This document shows, piece after piece, positions 40,801-52,800 of a DNA stretch of 64,000 nucleotides; position 1 is the first letter of the stretch; each line of letters begins with the position of its first letter. This DNA is from Balanoglossus misakiensis (lineage: Eukaryota > Hemichordata). Position numbers and translations under genes: made by a program. Under the pieces are notes generated by a model that worked only from the letters and a program-made list of their open reading frames with translations, was not told where the DNA came from and made no database searches. Location: assembly GCA_040954595.2 (NCBI GenBank), contig CM082576.2, positions 4,278,001-4,342,000 of the forward strand, in the 5' to 3' direction.

Positions 40801-43800
40801 GTAGATGAGCACAAAGAATTTTAATATTGAACAATTGTGGTCCAGAAGACCTACTGTTGCAGGTTTTTTGAAAATCTAAGACAAATACCAGCTCTGGGTT
40901 GTCGTTAAGGATATTTGTCGTTTCCAAGTTGTGGCAGAAAGAATTATAAAAAAAAACTGGTAGGCTGCTGGTAATGAAAATGTGAAAAGATGTGAGATCA
41001 CATCATACAGACACTATCAACTCTTTCATTCCCACGCTTTAATATTGTTGATTCAGTAATTCTCTGCTAAATTGACCCGTGCTTCATATATCCACAATAA
41101 ATGGATAATCCATCGCCCTCAGGCAGTGAAATCTTAAATTATGGGTTTAATATCTCTTAAAATGCTCGACTATTGACATGATAGGGGGTAATCTACCTGG
41201 GGTTACATTGCTTTCATATGGATAGATTTCATATTGCATTTATATTTAAATGGGGCTTTTATAGCTGGCAGGTATGGGCCAACTCTTGGACCAGATTTTT
41301 TTTCTTTCTGATTTTTCCCCCCTTTTTTTAACAGAAGAACACTTTTCTATTTTATGAATTCAGTAATCTCTGGTATCTGTAAAGATAGGCTTGTAAGGCT
41401 GGATTCGCATGATTTCTAAATGTGAGTGTAAGTGTATATTGCGCGGCAGCAAATATATGTTAATGAGGATTTGTACCCTAATTGTCATGAGCAGATAACA
41501 TCAGGACAGAATTCTGACAACTTTATTCCAGCTTCCCAGGAGATCCCAATAAAGCGTATGCACTTTTCTGCGAACAAAAATTTATGTCTTTGGACTCTAG
41601 AAATTAAAAGCAAATATTTAATGCATGAGGTTGGAGTAAAAAAGATTGTTAGAGATTTTGTGTATGTGCAGTTCATTTTGCTCAGAGTGATAACTGTCAA
41701 CATTGCAAGGAAGGGGGTTTTGTGTCCCTAGTATTTTCCTCTACAGAGACTTCATGAGAAAAAAATCATTCTCAGGACAACTAAGGCTATAATTTACTGT
41801 GTCGCTGCAACTGCTATAATGATTGACTTTTTTCCCCCCGACACGCATTGTTGGAAGTGTGAACCCTTTGTCAAACTAATACGTATCTATTCTGCTGTTT
41901 CAATAAGACCCAGCATAGAGAGTAATTGAGCTCAAGGAAATAACACCAGCAGCTAAATCTGCCTTTTATCACTTTTATTTTGGCAGCTAAATAACGTGAC
42001 TTCACCTTTGTTAGAATCGACAAAACGCAGGGGAAATTATAATAACGCTTTCGGTAGAGCCAGGGTCGAACAGACATGTTCTCCTCTTATGGACAGACTT
42101 GCTTTGCCTGTACTTTTGCCTGCAGACAAAAGCTGGGTTCGGGCATTACTAAAGATCAATAAAATGGTCATATTTTTGGCTAATAAGAAGAAATTGTACG
42201 TAACTACGAACAAATTCAGTCTAGGTATCGTACACTGTAAAAATCAGAATCCATTCTAATGTGCTTTTTTATGCCAACAACCTTCTATCAAGTTGATTTT
42301 TTTTACAGAATTTTATGTCAGCACAGTCTTGCAGTTGAACAATATCAAGAAAACACCCCACCCTCTCTCATCTTTAAACCAAATCTTTCACTATTTTGAT
42401 CCCTTTTTAATTCCATTTCAAATTTCACTGTGGGAAGTTTGGTTGACTCGACAGAGAAAGAAGAAATCATGATTATGTTAATGGAAATGACAAAACCTAT
42501 CATCTTTTAGACAGAATTAGGACTTTTTAGTATAACTTTCAGGATAGCATTTTGATTCCTGACATATGGGTTGGACTTTGCGCAAAAATTTCACAGAAAA
42601 GAGCAGGGAATGACTGGATGAGAGTGGTGCTTACATGCACAGAGAGAGAGCTAAGTCTACCTCGTGGTATATAACAGACAGGAATATGTGGCTGATTTGG
42701 AGTGGAGATAAGGGCATGGTATCAAAAGTTACAACGATAAAAACCCTGATACAGATTCCCAGTGAACACCGACGTCCAATAAATGGTTGGCAGGATTGAT
42801 AGATTTTTGTGCGCAAGCCTCCCCTGATAACCGACAGAAACATGTGGCCGGCACTGCTGTAATGGAGGTCGGGACCCAGCACTTGTACTCCACAAATTTC
42901 ACTCTATGATAAATATGAAAATGACGTCTTAATGAAACTTTGAAAGTGAAAGGGGCTCACGCGCGATTGGTAGCGCGGGCCGTCCGCGATAAACGTCTGC
43001 GAGATCAAAGAGGAAGGGGAATTAGCTAGCTTTAATTATAGGTCAGCGGGTCAAAGCACTAGAATGATACTTAGCTGGAGAGGGATACCTTTGGATTGAT
43101 AGAATAGTGGGAGAGCTGAGATAGCGACACTGAAGTAAAAGTAACTCTACTTGTGCATTAAGATGTTTACAAGGAAGTCCTCAGTGTACAGGTCAGTGCA
43201 GAGGGCAGACCTGAGAGCCTTCACTATCGTATTATGTTGGGAACCAACCTTTACTGAGTCAAGTCTTGTGAGATTTGCATCAAAGGCAAACCCGACAGGA
43301 CTTGAGGGACAGCTAGCACCCCCAACTTCTGCTAAAAGACTTCCAAGGCTGGAAGAAGAAGAAAAAAGAAATCAGTGTAATTACATTAATTATGAAGGCA
43401 AACAAAATCACTACAGATAAATGATTCCCTGGTGATCGTTTGTGCTAATGATTGGCGATTGAAAAGGGATCTGTACTCGGAGTGGCTCAAATGTAAAGTG
43501 ACAGAAAGGGAGGGCTGCAGACTGAAAAAAATCTCTTTCGGAATCCCCTCTCTTTTTCTTTCCCTCGCTCTTTTATTCATGATCGAATGAAAGCTCTTCA
43601 AGACTAAAGCTTTCCACTCAGGACACAATGTGGCTGGCTGCTTGCATGTTTTAATGTAATGGTTTTTATAGCAGTTGCTTCAATCTGGTCGAGGGGCTGA
43701 GCTGAAATGAAGCGAGAGGCTCGGGCACAGACAATAGTCACATCCTGTGACATATTAAAACCACCATAATTTTCAGTCGACTCAAACTTCAATTTCCTGG

Positions 43801-46800
43801 AAAGGTGACAGAATTCAACCAGTTATTTTCTCTCTCTCTCTCTCCTCCTGAGCATTTGAAAGTCAAAGAAGCATGAGCAAACCACACTGAACACAATACG
43901 GATCTGTTGAGGTAAACGGTAACCATGCCGACTGGAATCATTTTCCATCACCCTAGGGGATACTGACAGTCGCAGAAGCTGAACTCACAGTCTCTGGTTG
44001 AACTAACGAGTGGCTCTGTGACTTTCCTGCATGCCCATTGAAAATCCAGAGGACAAAAAGTTAACTCAAATCTCTGTTTGAACTTAAATGCACACCGTGT
44101 AACTTTGCCTGCCCTTTTGAAATCAGCAGGACAACTCCAAGCAGCTGAACTTGGGCTGCAGTTTGTGAACTAATGAGATATCTGTATGACTTGCCTGCCC
44201 TCTTCAAATCAAGAAGCTTAAGCAATAAAAAACACACAGGTTCTCTTTTTTGGAAGTAAAATTTTCACCCTTGACTCAAACCCTGCCCTTTTGAAATCAA
44301 AGAGGATCAGTGTGCTCAGATCTCTTCCACCGTATTTAAGGATTTCACGCCTGACTACGACGCAAAGTTATCCACGACAAGTTTATTTTTTTCACCGGTG
44401 ACCAACAATCAGCAAATCAACCTGATTAAGCCATGGCTGACAGAAACCAAGCCGGCGACAGTCCCACACAGTACAAGTATGAATTCCCAGTAATTGAGCC
44501 TGATCAAAACTTATAGCTGTTTAAACTAAACGCCATTGATTCTTGTCTCAAATTTTATCTCCTGAATTTAGAAGTTGTAAAAATTCTGAACATCAGTTAA
44601 TTAGCGAGTGACATATTTACTGCAGTCAGCTCCTCATGCTGCACTGGCGCGGGATATAAATTTCAATTTGTTGAAACCAACAATAAGGATTTATTTCTCC
44701 CAATTGTTCCAATCAACAGCTGTGCCATTGAGTTTAATTGGAGAAAAAGCAGGATCGTGAACTCTCTCGGCAGAAGACGGGGCGGAAAGTCGGGTCTCAG
44801 ATGCCCCGACATTTCGCCATCTGTTTATCAGCTTCAGACTGGAAATATAAATTGCTTTTGGGGGTCCTGGGTATTGATAAAGACTGGAAAACTAGAGAAA
44901 AATTGTCATTGACATCACCCTTCGGGGGATTCACTCATTTGGAAACTCTAATCAAAGTAGATACTGAAACACTGCCTGATTGGTCAAAACTTCCACCTTG
45001 TCTATGCCACTGTCCAATCACAAGCTTGAACAGAAACTTCTCAAAGTTCCTCAAAAGGACTTAAATCAGCTGCCTTTTTTCGGTTGTGGTAAATGATCAA
45101 AAATTTGAGTTTGTCTTCCACTTTTGTGCCCTGCTTCAGCTTTTTAAAAGTCAAGTACTAGCGCTGGCATGACATGGGCATTTTTGTCTGTGTGACTATT
45201 CATTGTGATTATGTCAGTATGTCACTGTTCGATGTAGAAGTCTTTTACAGCAAATTTCTAACTTGTGCATTCAACTTCCACCACTAATACATGTACTGTA
45301 ATAGCTATACATGTACAAAATCAAGACAAAGATAAACAAGACAGACATCAAGAGTTTGAAGCATTAACTTTTCCCATTTTCCCTTTTTATTTCTTTTTTT
45401 CTCGTCCCAAGGTGGAGTTGACCGGCAGCAGTGTGTTCGACTACGTGCACCCCGCAGATCACGCCGAATTAGCTGAGCAGCTGGGCATGAAGTTGCCGCC
45501 AAAGACAACAACAACAAGTACAACAACAACAGAGGCAAGCAGTGGGAGTGGAAGTAGTAGTGCCGCCAGTACGCCAACAGTCTCATCCCCACACACACCT
45601 CAACAAGGTAGGAAATGGAAATTGGAACTTTAAATCTTACTTTGGCCGTGAAAACCTTGAAATTGGTCTCTTTGACAATCAGTCAAGCAGATATTGCCAC
45701 TTCCTCGTTACTATCTCTTACATGTACACATTCTAATAAGAAATCAAATTCTTGGAGGTATTATAGCACTCTCTTTTGTTGAGAAAAATTGCAGATATTA
45801 ACTCCACAAAAAGTCAATAGCAGATTTGGGATTAGATGGTGACATTATGAGGTGTCTGGGTTAACCGAGAGAAAATGGCTCTCTGCAACTATGAATAGTT
45901 TGGTAGCCTATCCTTTAACTGACAAAGCCTGGGGGCGACATTATAAGGAAAAAAAAAAACAGGTGCCCATTTAACATGTGTGTAACCACCAAACCCATTC
46001 CTCTATATGTACTCCCCTTGCCGACGGATATGACAATTTCTATAAATATATTTTTATAGGCTGTCTGAGTAATCAAATTTGCCAGGTCGCATAAAAGTTG
46101 ACTGCTTTCATGATACCCATGAACAAACATCCAAGTTGTAAAAGATGTTGATAATCTGTGTACTGGAAAGATTTGGTTTTTTTTAGAAAGTTTAAGAATT
46201 ATTCTTCTGTTTTTGTCATCAGTTTCTCAATGTATTTAAGTTCATATTGCACAAAATTACATCATTTTTTTTTCTCTCACTCGCCTAATTTGCTGATTGA
46301 AGTGTTCTGATCATGTGTGTTGGTGATGCAACTGACAGGGTAGATTATCAATCATGGTTTACTCCAATCAGCTAGAGATTCTTTGGGCTGGATACATTTG
46401 TAGGGAAGCCATAGTTGTAGCTATCAGTGACAATGGAGTTCAGAGTACGATGGCCCTTTCTGTCTGCCATTTATTATTCAGGGTGTTTTTATTACTTTTT
46501 TACTTAAAACTTGAGTAATTTTACATTAATCCCCAAACAGCCATTGTCTCTTTGTCTCTTTTCATGTGTTCTGTGTCTGATATTCATTATTTTTTACTTT
46601 GCCTTTAACCAGTTTTAGACAGTTTTTATTTATCAAAGTCTGGGTGTCACTATAGTTGTAATTGTATCTTTGGGACTAAAATCGTAAGAATTTTTGCTGT
46701 TGCAAATGTCAGTTTGTCAAGAAAATATTAGTTGCAAAAGCAGTACCACAGATATTTTTAGCTTTTAATACAAAGCTTAGACAATGAACTGTGTTCAACT

Positions 46801-49800
46801 CAGCGCAAGTAGAAAACTCAACTCCATAATTTTCTCAGTAAGAGAAAAGTTTGATTTTTTGGTTTCCACTGTTATTGGTACGTTCACTGCAAACGTAACA
46901 GAAGACATTGCCTCGCAAATTGAAAGATTTTTCAACTGATGTGAACAGACATGCGTGGCAACGGAGCACGTCAGACGCTGCGCTTGGTGACAGAGCAACT
47001 CAAGTCAATATGACAGAACACAGAATGCCAGACTCAGAGCTTTGTGACAGACCGCTTCAACACTTTCACAGTTGGCCTACTCATGCCACATTCTGATCGT
47101 GGCAAAAAATTATTTTTAAGATCACCTCAACTGAGTTGGTGAACTGGAAAGTGAAAATTATTGAAATGGAATGGAATGATCTCCCTGTACATGTTACTGC
47201 AGGATGTGTAGACATTCTTTCTGATTGCAATAAAACAGGAGGTAATGATGGTTTGAATCTTTTCAGTGATATAAACATCTTACATAAAATTTTCATACAA
47301 CGAGAATGCTTTATTTAAGATGAACAGCAAAGTCATTTTTAAAATAGATGATATTAAAGCCAAAAATTTGCCACGCGATACACAGAAAAGTCCAAATGTG
47401 AACATAAAAACCAAATTCCAAAAGTTAAAAGTACAGAAATGTTTCCCTCTCTTTCAAGTATAGTCTAGACTTCATTGTCTACAAGTAAAGGTGTGGGAAT
47501 GGTTTGTGATCACAAAGTGCGAAGAAAGAGCAGCTGGAGAACGATCAGGGTGTCACTTTCTATTTTGTCCGACATAAAATCGCGGGGTTTTGTGCGATAG
47601 AGGTCTTAAATTAGTAACCAACCCCCAGTCGTAAAATCAGAGTTTTATACATGTGATCAGGCAAGCACAGAAAATGACAGGCAATGAGTAAGAGCAAAGC
47701 TTTGTAAGCCCTGCTCCTCCCCAATGATCCATTTATTTTCACTGCGTCTTATGCCTCTTCCCATTCGTCACTGTCACTCTGGACGCGGTTCTTCGCTCCG
47801 ACAAACGGAAAATAACGGTTCCGTCCAGTGAGTGACATGCCAGACTGTGTTTTTTTATGAAGTGATTGGCATTTTTGTTTTGGTTCAGAGAGGGGATGTT
47901 GAGAAGAAATCCAGCAAGCTGACAAATGATATTCTCAAATGAAAGTGTTTGTGCTCAACATGACCAACCTTAGTACTGTGTACCTATTGAGTAGACATGG
48001 TAATTAACAAGATTGTTAATTCAGTCTTTTACTGGTTTCTCATATTTCATACACCATGACTTTCTGTAATTACCGGTAAATGTCATATCCAATGTGAAAT
48101 TTTATTTTTCAATTCTTGTTCACCACTGTGAGAAAACATGTGTTATATATTCTCCAGAAAGGTATAGCCCCATATACGTGTGAAAAGTGAACAAACCAAT
48201 TTAGCACATAAACTTACTTCTCTGAGGTTATTTGTCAGTCGAATGTCAGAGAATTTGGGTCTGATTTCAAAATTTGCTCGGGTAGTGATACATTTTTATT
48301 TTGAAATCTGTGGTGATAAAACTTGGCTTTGTTTTATTATAAACCGCCAGAGGCAATCAAGAAATGGATTTAGGGGAGATATCATTCCTACCCATTAGGC
48401 ATTGCAATGTGATATGTCCCTTATTTTTCAATTACCTACATTATGGGTATGAGATAATGAGTGATTGAAATCGGAAAGTTTCACAAGTGTCGTGAAGGCT
48501 GAATTTTTTTACACAGAGATCCAAAAATCTATCAACATCTTCAAGATCAAAGAAAGAGGATTTGTCACTTCTTCTTGTAGTGTGTCATTCACACAAAGAT
48601 GATATTAAACTGTCATTTTTGATTATGATATAGATTCAACATTTTCCTGTTTAAAAAGCCAGCACAACAACTCACATCAAAGTGATTTGCTGCCTTTGGT
48701 TCGAATTGTCGCAGAGGGGCAGAGTCGACACGTCAGAAACATAACACAGTTCTGATGGACGATCCATAACAGAATTGTATCATCGTCTCAAAACACTTGC
48801 TCTGATTTCAAAATTAAATTTCTCTTTCTTTTCAATTTGACGGCTTCCCATTTGACCCTAAACCACATAGGAATGAATGAAATTACCCAGCTAGTTGTTG
48901 AAACTATAACTCTGTTAGGGACAAACAGACAAAAAAAAATTCCAGAACAAAACCCCTGTCATGATCCGTATTCTACGGGTCAATGATAATGATTTTATAA
49001 TATGCCAGGGTTACGCCAGAAAGCCCCTGTTGAAGTTTTTTATCCTTCTGAAGCTATTCAACCACCCATTCCACATCAATAATTCTGAAAAGTATGAATA
49101 ATTAATTTGCGAGGCAGCATATGCGTCTGAATACCAAATTAGAAGCTGATAATGGTAAAAAACTGATAAAAATCAAGATGACCCGGCAATGAAGGGCAGC
49201 TCATAATATGTGGTTAATGTTTCAGTATGGATGTCCACCTGACTGCAGTCAATCCATCTGTCTGTCTCTTTGCATCTTCCTCCTTATTTCCCTCCCAACC
49301 TCCCCCTTCTCCAAGAAAGTTATGTTTAATCATGATATGGTTTTGAGCTATGTATATTCTGAAGCATTTATATCTGTACAAGACTTAATAACTGCAGCGC
49401 GTAATTTAATGTAGTCAAAAAAGTAATATTCAAGCATGCTGAAAAAAAAAATGTTGTAGTTAAAATTTGATATCAAATGTTGCCAGAAAGTACACAGTGT
49501 GCCCTAAGGGTTTTATTTATCTGGAAAAAGTTCATTTTACAATTTATTTGGCAAAGAAGAAAGTCAAAAGCTAAAAAGAGAAAACATCCAGAGCAAAATG
49601 AGGAGGCTGATTCAAGGGTGCATAATTCATGAAGATTGATGTCGCGTAACTTTAATCATCAATTCAAGTGATAAATTCTCTACAACCATTGCTATAAATT
49701 ATGGTTATAGCTTGTACCAAATAAACTACACTGAGAAGGATAAATGAAGGCAAGGAAGGAGAAACACTGCGATACAACAGCAACTGAGAAGATATAGACT

Positions 49801-52800
49801 GCCGATATAAATGGCTGTCGCCGACAAAAATTTTGGGGCACACTCACTTCTCAGATAAAAGTGTGACTCAAAGGAAGTTTAAGTAGTTAAACTTAAAGTT
49901 TAAAGTTTGATGCAAAGTAATCTTCAAGACAAGGCTTTGATATTAGCTCTATTTGCTGTGTATATGCAAACCAGGGTGCTGGTGGAATCACAATTTTCTT
50001 CCATTTCTCTATGTACGTCTATCTTACCCTGCCTGCTTCAACTACAATATTGCTTCTGGTGGTGGGACATTATAACTTTCCTTAAATTCCTCAGAACATT
50101 TTTAGACTGAGAATAAGAGGCAGTAGAAACATTTATCAGTTGCTTTGTCAAACTGCATAGGGGAAACCAATCAATGAAACTTGACATCTCATATATTTGA
50201 CTTGTATCATTAACATACCTAAAACATCACCCTGTCATTGGTCAAAAGTAATCACATGCTAATAAGCCAATTAGAATTCTGGAAAATCATTTGTGTAACC
50301 ACCATGCTAATTTGCATGACAGTAAGGCCTTTTTTTCTGTGAGTAACAGTTAACCTTTTCAGTACACCGCTTTTCCCTCAGAATTCAATTTCTCTCCTGG
50401 TTCAGAATGCAGAACTCATTCGGAATTTAGGCCCATTGTCTTGAAATATGAGAAGTCGCATAAAACCCCCTATCTCAATTATCGAGAAGAAAATACTAAT
50501 GGCTACACGGTTCAAGTGTGAGATGGGTTTGCCGGCCTTGTAGTGCCAAATAAGAGCGACTTGTGTATAATAGATGTGATCCCAGCTGGGACAGCCACTA
50601 TTCCTCACACTTCATTACAACATGATGGGCTATAAACACCATACATAGATCCATACTAAAGCAATATATTTGGAGTTAAGTAACGAAAACTTATTACTGG
50701 AGAAGAGTGCCACGGTGTAATATATTATCCTCGTTTTTTATGCTGTTGGTAGAAATTATTAGCGGTGATGATGAAGTCCTGCTTCTGGGAGGCAACTGTG
50801 CGCTCGCTAAGTGACAGAGACGGCACAAACTAACAAACCATGAAAGATGGCAACAGCCATTAACCTTATAAAAGAGAGCTTATACTTATCACTGAAATTT
50901 CCAACTTAAACTGACAGAAAATAGCAGTCATTTTAGACTGGAATGAAAACACAGTCGTCCTCATTATCTCTCTCAATGGCAGAAGATCAACTACTCTTTG
51001 CTGACAATTATCGACATAAATTTCCTCTCTCACTGGAGACTGCCACCAGACTGATGTGTAATTACCGCTGTTTGAGTTTACGGCAGTCTTCACTCTTGTT
51101 TAGTCTCTCCATGGTGATCTGTAAACCCGCCGACCTTTAAGTGAGTCTCACCCCCCCCCCCTGAAAGAGGAGGAAGACAGGTTGCCAGGGCAACCAGGAT
51201 CGCCTTGATCAACATCAGGGGGAAGCACTGCGAGTGATAATCGCTGATGACACCGTCAGGAAATAATTGAAAGGAGAATTACGGAAATTAAAAACGATTG
51301 TAGTATTAGGTGTAAACTGTTTGGGAGTAAATCCGACCGTGTAGTTGCCATGCCGATGGCACAGGTTGTTGCGGTGCCATGGTTACTAATTAGAAACAAG
51401 TCTGGATACACTAATAGTCTGATGACAAACTTTAAAGATGGATCTTAACACTTTAATGATTTGCATCAAATACTCATGAAACTAGCCTCAGCACAAATTT
51501 CGTCTCTGTCACACTATGCCTGACATCACTCTATCAAGATAATAAATGTTCACCCTCTTGTCATTTAGATCTCTCTCTCTCTCTAACTTTCTCTTTTCAT
51601 CTTTCTTTTTACTATTTCTACCGTGATGGTTGTTATTTTGCCATTTCGAATGTTGTGCTCACATCACAGAAGTCAAATTTCTGCTGTCATCAGAGGCCAA
51701 CATCCCAGTACATGTACTTGTCAGCTATTTTGATGGCGGTATGGCAGAGAACATTAAATAAATGATTCTCTAGGGAAATTACAGTGGGAGAAAAAATGCA
51801 GGGAAAAGTTTGCTGACTAAATTTAGACAGTCATTTTTTCAAGGTACAGGTTACTACGGGTTTATATATATGTTTGAAATTTTTCTTTTCTATTCCAAAT
51901 CACCAAATTTTTACACCAAAGACAATATGATTGTGTGATTTTTTCTAGGAATCCGGCAATAACATAAAATGTTATTGAAATGTCATATCAAATTAAATTT
52001 GAGATCATTTTTGTTTCACTAAATCAAGCTTGTGATGTATATGCTGGTCTGATATTTAACACGGTCTCACAAAATGAGCAGAAAACCCATAAAAGGAGTT
52101 TTAACTCTCCCCCGATTAGAATCAGGACGTCTGAAGGACAGAAAGAAGGCCGCCGTAGCAACTTGTAAATTAGTGTAAATATTTTGTGATAGGGCCATGC
52201 ACATGTGCGATATATTCAAGGTGGATCTAAAAGACAATGTAATCTGGGCTAACTAGGGTTGGATCAGAAGCGCTACACTGGGGATTTACTAGAAACTTCA
52301 CTTACATCTTGCGTTACTCCGCAGGGATGGGGACAATTTACAACACATTGCTAGTATAAGCTGCAAGCTAGTCAAGTGATTTATTGGGAGTATTAACATC
52401 CCTGTAGGAGTGCTTGTCTGACACGGCCACTGCTATGCTCAGCCCCATGCACGCTTTAATGTAACTGGAAAAAGAGTATAAGAGTTGTTTGCAGAGAGTG
52501 CTAAATCCAGAATAATGAGATTGGAGCGGAATGGGTAGGGATTACAAGGCAGGTGGACGAGTTTGATCAAATTGGTAATTAAGGAAAGCAATTCTGCGTG
52601 GTAGGCAGAGATGAATTAATCAACGCTCCCCGCTCACCTTCAGATGGAATCCCAGAAATTAATAGAGCTCCAATTGATTGTGACATTTACAACGTTGGAC
52701 AAATGTACCATTTCAACGTTGTAATGGATCTGTCATTTGGAATGTCTCAAACCCATTCATCTCAGGAGACTACACTCCACCACACACACACACACCCTAT

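Larger units (their letters stand above)
40278..45411 (+). other. Intron 4 (5.1 kb)
   Basis: GT-AG intron. It holds a small CpG cluster near 42,955-43,005, a TC run at 43829-43844, a degenerate ~84-bp tandem array at 43978-44309, and, just downstream, a TATA-like box and short ORF that could be an internal start (see findings). An octamer lies at 43273-43280. A 108-codon open frame from 44738 is unrecognised. Confidence 0.6.

Noticed and set aside
44738-45064. 108-codon open frame in intron 4
   Set aside because: Begins only 0.2 kb after the candidate internal start but has no ATG at its stated start, no acceptor linking it to a known frame, and no family resemblance.
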